A stretch of DNA of 64,000 nucleotides, from NCBI RefSeq assembly GCF_037996645.1, contig NZ_JBBMXV010000006.1, positions 124,001 to 188,000 on the forward strand. Direction: 5' to 3'. This document shows positions 27,346 through 37,180 of this stretch, piece after piece. The stretch is from Halalkalicoccus tibetensis (GTDB taxonomy: Archaea; Halobacteriota; Halobacteria; Halobacteriales; Halalkalicoccaceae). The notes beneath the pieces are model-generated. The model saw nothing but the letters and a program-made list of their open reading frames with translations, searched no databases and was not told where the DNA came from. The position numbers and the translations under genes were made by a program. Each line of letters starts with the position of its first letter. Position 1 is the first letter of the stretch.

Positions 27346-27828
27346 TCAGATCTTCCGGAGAACTGCGTTCAGCTTATCGTGTGTCTCATCCGTGCCAATA
27401 ACCATGAGTCGATCGCCAGCTTTGAAGTCGAAATCATCACCGGGAACGGAATCGATTTCCCCATCACGATCGACCCCTAGTATCTTGACCCCCGTTTTTC
27501 GCTCCATATCGCTCTTATTCATATGTTGGATTGGTGAATTTTCAGTGATGGCGTACCACTCGATGTGTTCTCCGCGTGCAGTTTCTTCGGAAAGCCTCGC
27601 CGCGACGGGTTGGTAGTAGGCGCCCACCAGAAAGAGGCCCAGTGTTCGTGCCTGTGGATCGGTCAACTCCATCACTTCCTCGTAGTCCTCGCTGGGATCG
27701 TCCCGGCAAAACACTTGACGACTACCATTTGATTGGATGACCACCGCGATACTGCGATCTTCGTTGAGATACATCTCGTATCTTTTCCCGACACCGGGAA
27801 GCGTCGTTTCCTCGATTTCAAACGGCAT
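27346..27828 (-). CDS. KhtT-like RCK_C regulatory subunit of a K+/H+ antiporter
   Basis: A 160-residue soluble protein. The N-terminal half (ETTLPGVGKRYEMYLNEDRSIAVVIQSNGSRQVF) and the C-terminal TrkA_C/RCK_C domain (IEWYAITENSPI..., VKILGVDRDGEIDSVPGDDFDFKAGDRLMVIGTDE) match regulatory subunits of CPA2 exchangers such as KhtT. RCK_C domains bind nucleotides including c-di-AMP in bacterial relatives. Its expected membrane partner just downstream is truncated, so it may now act on the CPA2 proteins at 37-40 kb. Confidence 0.9.
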   Translation of the reverse strand: MPFEIEETTLPGVGKRYEMYLNEDRSIAVVIQSNGSRQVFCRDDPSEDYEEVMELTDPQARTLGLFLVGAYYQPVAARLSEETARGEHIEWYAITENSPIQHMNKSDMERKTGVKILGVDRDGEIDSVPGDDFDFKAGDRLMVIGTDETHDKLNAVLRKI

Positions 27829-28187
27829 GACTCGGTATTTGTGTGGGACCCATTTACAGTCTTCTCCGGTAATTACTCAAGGGTTTAAATCGAACACGAG
27901 TGCCTCTCCCCTGGCTTTGTTTTCAAGTCGTCTTCCCTGTTGCTACTACGGCCTTGTTTGCGTGGTTCGCTCTCGTGGTCTATTCTCGTCGATGGGGCGC
28001 TATCCGCTCGAGATCACTCGTCGTCGATCCCAGTCGGGTGGATATAGAAAAGAGAGGTAGACTCGAACGGATGTTCCTGAGCTACACTCTTCTACATGCT
28101 AAAACCGCAGTTGAGGGAAATGGTATTTCAGGCATAAACTCTTGTTTCAGCGTAGATTAAATAAATGATCAACACAGAACGTAGATC
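27829..28187. other. Divergent intergenic region
   Basis: Separates khtT (minus) and the APC transporter pseudogene (plus). An open frame with a hydrophobic start exists inside but has no family-like composition. Promoters for both sides should lie here; no clear operator is seen. Confidence 0.4.
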
Positions 28188-30210
28188 ATGAGTGGAGAGG
28201 AGGGGGAACTCGCCCGTAACCTCGGCTTTCTCGAGGCGATGACGATGGGAGGCGGGACGATGATTGGTGCGGGGATCTTTATACTCCCGGGGATCGCTGC
28301 GGAGGGTGCCGGACCGGCGAGCTCGATCTCGTTCGCGATTGCCGGACTCGTTGCACTGTTCGCGGCGGTCTCACTGGCAGAACTGGCAACCGGGATGCCG
28401 ATTGCCGGTGGGAGCTACCACTACGTCAACCGCGCGCTCGGGAGCTTCTTTGGCAGCATCGTCGGCTGGGGGATGTGGACTGGGCTGATGTTCGCGAGTG
28501 CCTTCTACATGATCGGATTCGGCCAGTACCTCGTTGATCCGGTCCCCTTTCTCGACGGACGGGTCCTCATCATCCTATTTGGCCTCCTCGGACTCTCCTT
28601 TCTCGTCGGCGTCAACTACTACGGCACCGAGGAGTCGAGCACCTTCCAGAACGTGATGATCGGGAGCGAGACGGTCATCATCCTCATCTACCTCACCGTC
28701 GGCGTGTTCTTCGTCAAGCCCGCCAACCTCGATCCGTTCGCGCCAACGGGTCCGAGTGGCATCATCGCGACCACGGGGCTGGTGTTCGTCACGTTCCTTG
28801 GCTTCGAGATCATCGCCACCGTCGCCGAGGAGGTCAAGAATCCTGGGAGGAACATCCCGCTGACGATGATTCTCTCGGTGGTCTCAGTGTCAATCCTCTA
28901 CGTAGTCGTCATGGTGATTAGCACCGGGGTCGTCCCGTACGACCAACTCGGCGAGTCGCTGGTCCCGGTCTCCGATGTCGCGGAGATCTCGATGGGGTTC
29001 GCGGGCGTGGTCGCGATCGTCGCCTCCGCGGTGATCGCGGCGATTTCGAGCTCGAACTCCTCGATCCTCGCGGCCGCGCGCGTCGTGATCCGACGTGCCG
29101 ACCCTGACGGCTACGAGCCCGACTTCGAGGTTCCCGGCGCGCTGTATCCGGCAGTGCCGGTGCTGGGTGTGATCCTGTCGGTCGTCATCATCACGCAGAT
29201 GGAGCCGGTCGTAATCGCCATCGGGCTGGGGATCGTCGCGCTCGGCGCCCTCTGGTACGTCCTCTACGTCAGAAACAGGGACATCGACGAGAGCCTCATG
29301 GGCGAGGCGATTGTCCCTGCCGAGAGAGGGAGGCCGAGCGGCGCGGGCGGTCCAAACGGGGCGACGGACGCCTACCGGGTCGTCGTCCCGATCGCGAACC
29401 CCGGAACCCAGAAGGGGCTATTGAGGCTCGCCGCCGCCAGCGCCCATACCCACTCCGAGGTCGAAACCCCGGAGATTGTCGCCGTCAACGTCCTCCAGGT
29501 CCCCTCACAGACCTCCCTCGAGCAGAAGCTCCAGTTCGAGGAAGAACATGTCGAGACCCAGCGCCAGTTGCTCGAGAGCGCCCGGGACGCAGCCACGGAT
29601 ATGGACGTCACCCTCAGAACCCGTGCGATTGTCGGACCAGATCCTCATCGGTTCGCACAAACCGGCGAACAGACGCCAACACGTCTTCGGGTCGAAGCTT
29701 GACATTGTGCTCAAGAACGCACCGTGTGAGGTCTCGATGGTTGACCTCAAGAGCGAAGAGATCGGCACGCCTGTGGCACTCGCCGGTCCCGGCCCGCACG
29801 CACCAGTGGCCGCTCGCCGGGCCTCCGAGTTCGCGACGATCGACGGGACAATGCCAACTCTACTGAATGTCCAGCACCCCGAGAACGAGGACACGGACGA
29901 ACCCGATCCTGTCGAACGGGGCGAAGAAGTGATTGTAGAGATGGCCGAACGGGCGGGGCTGGAACCAGACGAGTACGAGAGCGAAGTCCTCGTCCATGAT
30001 GACATCAAGTCCGCAATTCTCGGGACGGTCGATGATTACGATACAGTTTGTGCTGGGGTCTCCACACAGATATCCGCCACGCAGATCCTGTTTGGGTCGC
30101 TCGCAGAGCAGATCGAGCAGCAGACGGCCGGTAACGTCGTAATGGTGCGCGGTTCGTACGAGACTCATCCGTCCATCCGGGAAGCGATCGCCGAACGGCT
30201 CACGGCCTGA
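28188..30210 (+). pseudogene. APC transporter with two USP domains, KimA-like architecture, decayed copy
   Basis: The APC part reads well from MSGEEGELARNLGFLEAMTMGGGTMIGAGIF and parallels the intact gene at 31940. Two lesions are visible. First, about 67 codons are absent in frame near 29,082 (SILAAAR joins directly to VVIRRADP), which removes about two membrane segments. Second, near 29,633 the first USP domain jumps frame (LRTRAIVG, then SDQILIGSHKPA in another frame), with about 20 residues lost. The remaining second USP domain continues to 30210. A 504-residue product ending at 29702 could still be made but lacks a complete transporter core. Confidence 0.85.
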
Positions 30211-30338
30211 CTCCACGGGATGGACGGACTGCCGCGGTCGGGAATGAGACTTCCGCTATCCATCTTGGCGATACTGTATGCAAATACGAAGGCCTTGTTC
30301 GTAAGATCAACAACGAATTCAGCGGACGCCCTCTCACG

Positions 30339-30485
30339 AATACTTGGCCGATTTCTCCCCTCGTCGAGCTCCGCCCGCTTAAGAGTGAGAAACGGTCTCT
30401 GATTGAACCGCGTCATGCGTTCCATTTCCTCACTGAGGGTCAGCGTCGAGACCACCTCTTCTCGCCTCGAGGCATCGGGCACCCC
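30339..30485 (-). pseudogene. Diadenylate cyclase C-terminal remnant
   Basis: The minus-strand reading ASRREEVVSTLTLSEEMERM...TRFNQRPFLTLKRAELDEG lines up with the last ~45 residues of the intact cyclase just upstream (DTSKRENVISTVTLSEETGRV...). Nothing of the catalytic part remains. It sits tail-to-tail with the decayed APC-USP gene, so both probably belong to a duplicated cassette. Confidence 0.75.
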
Positions 30486-30622
30486 TCTTCTATCCCATCT
30501 TATTTGATCTATACATTGAAATAGAAAATTATCTATATCCGAAATTTAAATGTATAATATATATACCCACTGCGGATGATATAATTGTCATAATTCTAAC
30601 GCATATTGCTTAGTACTGTTGG

Positions 30623-31219
30623 TTATTCTGACGAATTCCAGTCCCCACCCAGTTCTGTCCGGTTAAAAGTAAGAAATGATCCGCGGTTAAATTGTGTTAC
30701 TCGTCCTGTTTCCTCACTCAGCGTCACGGTTGAGATAACATTTTCTCGTTTCGACGTGTCTAAGGCACTCATATGGCGTGCACCCATCCAGGCCTCATAG
30801 TCGCTCGCAGTGACTGTTTCTGGGTTGATCTGCTCCGGAGAAACATCTCTGAATCGCACCATTTGCTCGTGAATCACACCGTCTACACTGACAACAACCG
30901 CCCCATCACTGGTCAAAGCAACTTCTTTTGCAGTCTCGTACAGCGCATCTAAATCCCCAAGAACGTCGTTAGACTGCTCTAGTGGCCATTGATTGCTGCC
31001 CATCGGATCCGCGAACTCATCGATTGATCGTCCAGTAACAACTGCGATATAGAGCCCCGGACCTTTTGCATATTTATCATCCCACTGATTGAATTCGACA
31101 CTGATGCTCTCAAGTGTATAAAAAAGACGATCAAGGATTTCTTGTACACGACGGTGAGTCTCGTATTCGATTCGAAGAGCAGAGGTAGTCACAATTGCAG
31201 AGACGGAGTAGACTGACAT
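30623..31219 (-). CDS. dacZ: Diadenylate cyclase, DacZ-like (DisA_N domain)
   Basis: A 198-residue protein whose C-terminal half has the DisA_N/DAC signature: SDGAVVVS with the DGA motif at 105-107 and GARHMSA at 148-150 (the third residue is Met where bacterial enzymes have Arg), then a TLSEETGRV strand. It should join two ATP into c-di-AMP, the messenger that tunes potassium uptake and osmotic balance. The N-terminal ~100 residues form an alpha/beta domain typical of archaeal DacZ. The gene is divergent from the intact APC-USP transporter and is flanked by further K+/H+ genes. Confidence 0.88.
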   Translation of the reverse strand: MSVYSVSAIVTTSALRIEYETHRRVQEILDRLFYTLESISVEFNQWDDKYAKGPGLYIAVVTGRSIDEFADPMGSNQWPLEQSNDVLGDLDALYETAKEVALTSDGAVVVSVDGVIHEQMVRFRDVSPEQINPETVTASDYEAWMGARHMSALDTSKRENVISTVTLSEETGRVTQFNRGSFLTFNRTELGGDWNSSE

Positions 31220-31939
31220 AATGGCTGGGTATGGAATGACATTTATATAATTGATATGATATCATCTTGTAGGTAATGGTATAATACGCGCGATTAGACT
31301 CTCGAATTGCCATTTTATAGGATGAATATTGTAGAGAACTCGCTCATTAGCCCTGTGGTGACCCCTGCAACAGTTCACTACTATGAGGCTCTGCCGAATA
31401 AAAATCATATTGTATTTAATAGGATTGCTCTGAGGTCTGTTCTTAACCAAGACTGTGAAAACGTGTTGTTATAGGAAACCGCACGGCGGAAAGAGGGTTT
31501 CAACAAAATCTATTATGACTATATCTGATTTATACTCGATGTTGCTCTTCGGTGGGACCACCCTCAATAGATGAGATCACTAATGTCGGGAAAGCCAAAC
31601 GACAAAGAGTGGTTTTAGCAGGATCTCATACGGTGTTTCATAGCAGCGAACGATCTGTCCCATTAATACAGGATACACTAACCTAAACTCCGTAGATGAC
31701 ATGAGCGGTCCTGCAGATACCTCATTTGCGAAGAATTTTCCATGGTACTTATACCGTGTGAGACGGTAGAGAATTGCATGACTTATTTTTGGATAGTATC
31801 ACAGACCCAAGGAAGATCGACGGTAGTGTATGAATCTCCCTAAGATCAATGGTACTGCATGAACCAATATCGGTCAGCAGTCCTTTCTTCCGAGACCAGG
31901 TTAGAATCGTTAGTGGTTGCCAGAGAAGAGATCAAATGA
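31220..31939. promoter_or_regulatory. 720-bp divergent control region between dacZ and the APC-USP gene
   Basis: No coding frame is convincing. About 80-125 bp before the APC-USP start lie two imperfect direct repeats of 22 bp, 31813-31834 and 31842-31863 (shared core AAGATC-A-GGTA-TG-ATGAA, four differences), spaced 29 bp apart. They could be binding sites for a dimeric regulator. The rest is AT-rich with several possible TATA boxes. No bacterial ydaO-type riboswitch pattern was recognised. Confidence 0.45.
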
Positions 31940-34315
31940 ATGAGTAGCGACGAAGAGCTCGCAAAGGACCTTGGACCACTTGCCGCCCTAACAATTGGAA
32001 TTGGGACGATGGTCGGTGCCGGTATCTTCGTCCTGCCTGGAACTGCCGTCGCGCGAGCGGGACCACTCGCCACAGTGACGTTTGTTCTCGGTGGGATCAT
32101 TGCACTGTTCACGGCACTGTCTGCCTCAGAGCTCGGTACTGCAATGCCAAAATCAGGTGGTGCGTACTTCTACATCAATCGCGCCCTTGGGCCACTATTC
32201 GGGTCGATCAGTGGATGGGCTAACTGGTTAGGGCTAGCGTTCGCCTCCGCATTTTACATGTATGGATTCGGTGAGTACGTCAACACACTCATCGGAGTTC
32301 CTGGAATTACACTCGGACCAATTGTGCTTGAGGCAGCCCAGCTCATCGGACTGGCCGGTGCACTGCTTTTTATTGGTATCAACTATTTTGGCGCTAAGGA
32401 AACCGGCGGGATACAGATCGTCATTGTCCTTCTCCTATTGGGTATCCTCGCCGTGTTCACCGTCGTTGGCTTGTTGAACGCTAATCTTAATTCTTTACAG
32501 CCAATCGCGCCGGCAGGAACGACCAGTGAAGTCCTTCCGGTGACCGCCATTGTCTTCGTCTCATACCTTGGTTTTGTCCAGATTACGTCCGTAGCTGAGG
32601 AGATCAAAGATCCCGGTAAGAATCTACCGCGTGCAGTCATTGGTTCGGTAGTGATTGTCACTGTAATATACGCGCTTTTTTTAGTCGTCCTTCTCGCGGC
32701 GGTCCCGACGGATTTGGTCGCTGATAACGACACTGCGGTCGTCGATGCGGCACAACTTCTGTTCAGTCAATACAGTCTCTTTGGAATTGATATGGGTATT
32801 CTCGGCTGGGCACTGCTACTGTTCGGTGGGCTACTTGCAACGGCTTCCTCAGCCAACGCCTCGATCCTCTCATCGTCGCGTATCAATTTCGCAATGGGGC
32901 GCGAGAAAATTGTCACACCGTCCCTTAATGAGATCCATCCGAAATTCGGGACACCGTACAAATCAATCGCAATCACCGGGGGCCTAATTCTGCTGTTTTT
33001 GTTCGTAGGCAACCTTGAACTGCTAGCAACTGCAGGGTCTGTCCTTCATCTTCTTGTCTACGGCCTCCTAAATCTTGCACTCATTGTGATGCGGGAAGCT
33101 GAGCCTTCGGGTTATAATCCTGATTTCAAGGTACCTCTTTATCCAATCGTCCCACTTGTCGGTGCAGTCACGTCGTTCGCGCTTATTGCATATATTGAAC
33201 CACTGGTGATCGGGCTCTCCCTATTGCTCGTCATCTTTGCCGCACTCTGGTACTTCGTTTATGCCCGATCGCGGGTTGAAAATCCTGGTGTTCTCGCAGA
33301 CTGGGTACTCGATCGATCGGAAGAACTGCCGGAATCTGCAGTTTCTGTCACCACTTCAGTCCAACCTGAAGGCGACGACTACCGAGTAATGGTCCCGCTT
33401 GCAAACCCGGCTACCGAGAAACACCTCATTACACTGGCATCGGCAATCGCAAATCAGCATAATGGAACGGTTGTTGCTGTCAATATTGCGAATGTTCCAG
33501 ATCAGACTTCACTGGCGGCTGCCCGCGAGCGTGGTGCTCATACCGCCGCCCATAATCTTCTTGATCAAGCGCAGAAAGACGCTGAAACGTTCGGTATTGA
33601 CATAGAGACACACGTTGTTCTTTCACATCGCACCTTTGAGGAGATTTTCGATGCTGCACGTACATACGGTGCTGATATGTGTGTGATGGGATGGGGAGAA
33701 GACTCACACGGTTCTCCTGGTCGTGCCGAATCGGCGATTGACGAGCTCGCCCACACGCTGCCCTGTGACTTTCTAGTGTTCCGTGATCGGGGCTTCGAAA
33801 CCTCACGTATCCTTGTTCCAACGGCTGGTGGTCCTGATTCCGACCTCTCAGCTGCGATAGCACGTACCTTGCAGATCGAATTCGACGCCGCTGTGACACT
33901 GTTACACGTTACCGACGACGAGGAGGCTGGTCGTATGTTCCTCCAAGAGTGGGCAGCCAAACACGAGTTATTGGATACCGAGTTGCGCATCGAAACCGGC
34001 GACGTCGAAACATCTATCGAACGGGCTGCCACGGATGCAACACTACTCATTATTGGAGCGACAGAGAAAGGACTACTGTCTCGGTTGGTTCGCGGTTCAC
34101 TAGTGTTGCAAGTGCTTGATGATGTTGACTGCTCCGTACTGCTTGCTGAGAAAAAACACCAGCGCAGTCTATTCGGTCGATTCTTTGGGACAGACACGCA
34201 GGTGGATGCACCGTCTAAAACGGGCGTTACGACGGAGCCTAGTACGCCTGATACTGACGACATCGAGAATATGGGCGATGAAAACGCTTCCGACTCGACT
34301 ACCAGTACGGTTTAA
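31940..34315 (+). CDS. APC transporter with two C-terminal USP domains, KimA-like architecture
   Basis: A 791-residue protein. Residues of about 10-435 form an APC permease with ~12 membrane segments (GIGTMVGAGIFVLPG in TM1, SSANASILSSSRINFAMGR in the TM8 region). Residues of about 470-610 and 620-750 are two universal-stress-protein domains (YRVMVPLANPATEKH; RILVPTAGGPDSDLSA...). Bacterial KimA is an APC-type potassium importer with a USP-like cytoplasmic domain that c-di-AMP inhibits. A diadenylate cyclase next door makes a similar role attractive here, though annotation pipelines would call it an amino-acid permease. Intact. Confidence 0.88.
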   Translation: MSSDEELAKDLGPLAALTIGIGTMVGAGIFVLPGTAVARAGPLATVTFVLGGIIALFTALSASELGTAMPKSGGAYFYINRALGPLFGSISGWANWLGLAFASAFYMYGFGEYVNTLIGVPGITLGPIVLEAAQLIGLAGALLFIGINYFGAKETGGIQIVIVLLLLGILAVFTVVGLLNANLNSLQPIAPAGTTSEVLPVTAIVFVSYLGFVQITSVAEEIKDPGKNLPRAVIGSVVIVTVIYALFLVVLLAAVPTDLVADNDTAVVDAAQLLFSQYSLFGIDMGILGWALLLFGGLLATASSANASILSSSRINFAMGREKIVTPSLNEIHPKFGTPYKSIAITGGLILLFLFVGNLELLATAGSVLHLLVYGLLNLALIVMREAEPSGYNPDFKVPLYPIVPLVGAVTSFALIAYIEPLVIGLSLLLVIFAALWYFVYARSRVENPGVLADWVLDRSEELPESAVSVTTSVQPEGDDYRVMVPLANPATEKHLITLASAIANQHNGTVVAVNIANVPDQTSLAAARERGAHTAAHNLLDQAQKDAETFGIDIETHVVLSHRTFEEIFDAARTYGADMCVMGWGEDSHGSPGRAESAIDELAHTLPCDFLVFRDRGFETSRILVPTAGGPDSDLSAAIARTLQIEFDAAVTLLHVTDDEEAGRMFLQEWAAKHELLDTELRIETGDVETSIERAATDATLLIIGATEKGLLSRLVRGSLVLQVLDDVDCSVLLAEKKHQRSLFGRFFGTDTQVDAPSKTGVTTEPSTPDTDDIENMGDENASDSTTSTV

Positions 34316-34339
34316 CGATGTCCTCGCCAAACAAGGAGT

Positions 34340-34786
34340 ATGAATGCGGACCTCTTTCGGACAGTAATGGTACCGATTGCGGACCCAGACGACGCTCGGG
34401 AGACGGCACGAGCAATCCGTACATACCTCAGCCCAAACTCTGAGATTATCGTTACTCATGTCGTGCCAAAGGGAGAGGGAGTGCCAGACAAGGCATCAGT
34501 CGCTCAACGAAAGGATTTCGCGCAGGATGCTTACGAAAATTTTCTCAATGTACTCGCAGCAGACAAGAGCCGCATTACACCGTTGACATTATACGGCCGG
34601 GACGTTACAGACACGATTATTGAAGGGGCTCTGGAAACAGATACCACTACTATTGCTTTCACGCCACGGGGCGCGAGCAGATGGACGAAGTTGATTACGG
34701 GCAATATTTCTGAATCGCTGATTCGGAACTCTAGTGTTCCAGTACTCGTTCTGCCGCCGCAAGAAGAGTATGAGCCGCTCGAGTAA
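34340..34786 (+). CDS. Universal stress protein
   Basis: A 148-residue single USP domain: TVMVPIADPDDARETARAI start, IIVTHVVPKGEG, and the C-terminal ISESLIRNSSVPVLVLP. The usual ATP-binding G-2x-G-9x-G(S/T) stretch is degenerate (FTPRGASRWTKLITGNIS). It begins 24 bp after the APC-USP gene on the same strand and is probably co-transcribed, perhaps as an accessory sensor for the transporter. Confidence 0.9.
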   Translation: MNADLFRTVMVPIADPDDARETARAIRTYLSPNSEIIVTHVVPKGEGVPDKASVAQRKDFAQDAYENFLNVLAADKSRITPLTLYGRDVTDTIIEGALETDTTTIAFTPRGASRWTKLITGNISESLIRNSSVPVLVLPPQEEYEPLE

Positions 34787-34804
34787 GCGCGCTTGGCACT
34801 TGGC

Positions 34805-34957
34805 TCACTCTCTTGCTCTTGTCACGTGGGCAATCGGGATAACTGACGCTTCATTGCATACCACACAGATCTCGGGCTTAGTTTTGTATGGTACTCCACA
34901 GCGTTGGCATGCGTATCTCCAGGAATGTTTGTCTGTGTTCTGTACGTCGTAAGTCAT
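34805..34957 (-). CDS. Small zinc-ribbon protein (50 residues)
   Basis: A short minus-strand gene: ATG at 34957, TGA at 34805-34807. It encodes YACQRCGVPYKTKPEICVVC as a clean CxxC-x11-CxxC zinc ribbon followed by a short tail. A CTATAAT box lies about 20 bases upstream of the start, which fits a leaderless or short-leader transcript. It converges on the USP gene. Function unknown; such tiny zinc proteins are common and underannotated in haloarchaea. Confidence 0.7.
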   Translation of the reverse strand: MTYDVQNTDKHSWRYACQRCGVPYKTKPEICVVCNEASVIPIAHVTRARE

Positions 34958-35130
34958 CTACACCCTACCATTATAGACTAAGTTAGTGTTATATTAACAT
35001 CTTCCCCTTGTTACCTCGAGATATGTGACTGGAATATAGAATGATCTAAATCATCAGAACCACACACAAACATACACAACACTAAAGTAATCCAAATATA
35101 TATGCTGGTTGAGAAATATACACTGATGTA

Positions 35131-36021
35131 ATGCTGAACATCTCATCTTCGAAGGCTGCTATTCTCGTTCCTATCGCAAACCCAGAGACAGCCACGCATC
35201 TCGTATCCACAGCGATCGATCTTGCTATTGATAGGGATCTCCGGATTGAACTCCTGACTGTCATTCGCGTCCCAGAGCAGCTCCCACTTGCTGCTGGAAA
35301 ACGACTTATCGACACTGAACAGGATGTCCTCAATGATGCTACGGAACTCGTCCAAGATCACGATATCGAAGTAACAGGACGTATCCGTTTTGCTCGATCA
35401 GTTGCGAGTGGAATTCTGACGACTATTGACGAGTATGATATAGAACTCACGTTACTCGGTTGGCGAGGACGCCCTCGCCGACGAGATATCGTGCTTGGAT
35501 CGCACCTTGATCAGATACTCAAGAATGCTACCTGCGATGTATTAGTCGAACGTATCGATGAATCGAGGAAATTAGACTCTATCCTCCTCCCGGTGGCTGG
35601 TGGACCAAATACTAAATTGGCAGCAACTGTCGCGGGCGCCCTTGCTCGAGTTCATGCTGCAGAGCTTCATGTAGTAACAATTCGCTCTCCAACGAATACG
35701 TCTCGTGAGCAAAAGAAGGCAGAAGAAATGCAAACTCGAATTATTGGGAATTTTACTGGGGTTTCTGTTATTAAACAAGATATTATCGAACATCCTTCTG
35801 TTACTGATATACTCATTGACCAATCTACAAACTATGATCTCATGGTACTTGGTGCCGCCTCCAGTACGCTTTTCAAACGTTCGTTAGTTGGTTCGCTACC
35901 AGAACACGTTGGACGAGAATCGCAGTGTCCAGTAATTATCACAAAGCGCTATCAAAACGCTCGCTCGCTAATGGCACGTACAGTCTCTCAAACCCGAAAT
36001 CGATTACCACTATTCAGATGA
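35131..36021 (+). CDS. Tandem universal stress protein
   Basis: A 296-residue protein with two USP domains (about 8-140 and 148-272). The first starts AAILVPIANPETATHLV and ends QILKNATCDVLVERI; the second starts SILLPVAGGPNTKLA and has LGAASSTLFKRSLVGSLPEHV...CPVIITK, close to the ATP-binding loop pattern. It resembles the tail of the APC-USP proteins without a membrane part. It may be a stand-alone regulator for the transporters. Confidence 0.9.
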   Translation: MLNISSSKAAILVPIANPETATHLVSTAIDLAIDRDLRIELLTVIRVPEQLPLAAGKRLIDTEQDVLNDATELVQDHDIEVTGRIRFARSVASGILTTIDEYDIELTLLGWRGRPRRRDIVLGSHLDQILKNATCDVLVERIDESRKLDSILLPVAGGPNTKLAATVAGALARVHAAELHVVTIRSPTNTSREQKKAEEMQTRIIGNFTGVSVIKQDIIEHPSVTDILIDQSTNYDLMVLGAASSTLFKRSLVGSLPEHVGRESQCPVIITKRYQNARSLMARTVSQTRNRLPLFR

Positions 36022-36317
36022 CTAATTCTCATTTCTTTCACTATATGACTGTATAGATGGCCAAGGAATTACTTTCGCAAGTATAATATGCGTGACAGCG
36101 CCCCGATCTTTCGTCTTTTGAACGACTGTTAGAGCAGATCGTAGTGGGGGCAGGCAACGATGTATATAGTGATCGCATTCGAGGGAATCATCTCAAAGAG
36201 GTATATGAACTCGAAACGCTGGGTTTCGGTTCAAGGAGCCAATCAGCCCGGTATGAAGTCGATCGGCATGAAGTCCAGTCAACTAAGCCCCTCCACAACG
36301 TACTCTTCTTACAGACG

Positions 36318-36680
36318 ATGGAATTGAGGCTAGGACCGATCTCGTCGCATTCGCTTTCAGGAATACTGATTATATGCCTTGCATGGATCGGCCTTGTCTG
36401 GCTGTCTCTTCGATACACGATGATTCCGGATTTAGTGTATATATTTGGGACGTTCGCTATCATCTGCTGGATAGGATGGGTGATCTTCTATATGTTGGCG
36501 ACACCTTACCAGTATACTAACTCTGCAAAACAGAATTCGGCCCCAGAGAGCAAACCACCAACAGTGTGTCCCTCATGCCAATCAAAACACTCCTATCGAG
36601 CCCGATTTACCACTGGTGGTGGATGGCGAGTCTCTGAGTATGTCTGTGAAAACTGTGGTCGACGAGAAAAGCGATACTGA
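36318..36680 (+). CDS. Membrane protein with C-terminal zinc ribbon
   Basis: A 120-residue protein from the ATG at 36318; the frame is open 58 codons further but that stretch is not protein-like. Two membrane helices at about residues 12-32 and 37-62 precede a soluble tail with CPSCQSKHSY...YVCENCGRREKRY, a four-cysteine ribbon. Function unknown. Confidence 0.65.
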   Translation: MELRLGPISSHSLSGILIICLAWIGLVWLSLRYTMIPDLVYIFGTFAIICWIGWVIFYMLATPYQYTNSAKQNSAPESKPPTVCPSCQSKHSYRARFTTGGGWRVSEYVCENCGRREKRY

Positions 36681-36682
36681 TC

Positions 36683-36985
36683 GTGGTCTGTGCACGTTGT
36701 TTCCAAATATACGAACAATGGACAGCCGATATTGGCGCAGCGTATGAAATTGCTCGACATACTGTCGAAAATATCGAGATGGTTGCAGGAGCACCATTTC
36801 CATCTGTGTTAGGCGAGAAGCTAAACGATTCGGAGGCGACACTTCGTATTCGGTTCTGGGTTAATCGGCCAAATGCAGAAAAACTCTGGTAAGTTGAAGA
36901 TGAGATACTTCGTAGGGTAAAAGCAGCTCTGGACGAAAACGGAATTAATATTCTATATCTGCATCAGCGAATCGTTAGGATGAGA
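36683..36985 (+). pseudogene. MscS mechanosensitive channel, C-terminal remnant
   Basis: The frame reads AYEIARHTVENIEMVAGAPF, PSVLGEKLNDSEATLRIRFWV, then an in-frame TAA at 36890, then VEDEILRRVKAALDENGINI. This is the carboxy-terminal alpha/beta domain of MscS (…PSVLV..L.DS...L.VRFWV......V....I..VK.ALDE.GI.IP). The pore region is gone. It lies between USP and CPA2 genes in the osmotic island. Confidence 0.75.
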
Positions 36986-37180
36986 AGTAATCAAATGGTA
37001 GCTACCAAAATCCCGACAGTCGCTTCGGGGAGGTTCAGAAGTAGAGTTCCAATCCGTTCCGTCCTGAACTATCAATATTGATAGAACTTGAATGATCAGC
37101 CCCAATATACTGTTTCGTGAATCGGGAATGAACAAGATCATACCATACTGGAAGACTACATAAATACAAGAAGAGATCTA

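Noticed and set aside
27900-28160. An 86-codon frame with a hydrophobic start before the APC transporter
   Set aside because: Residues are not acidic, no motif is present, and it occupies the shared promoter region of two divergent genes.
31220-31939. A c-di-AMP (ydaO) riboswitch before the APC-USP gene
   Set aside because: No match to the conserved bacterial motif or its paired stems could be seen; only imperfect direct repeats are present.
33480-34263. Long minus-strand frames inside the APC-USP gene
   Set aside because: Antisense shadows of the USP domains; basic, Ser/Arg-rich and inconsistent with haloarchaeal proteins.
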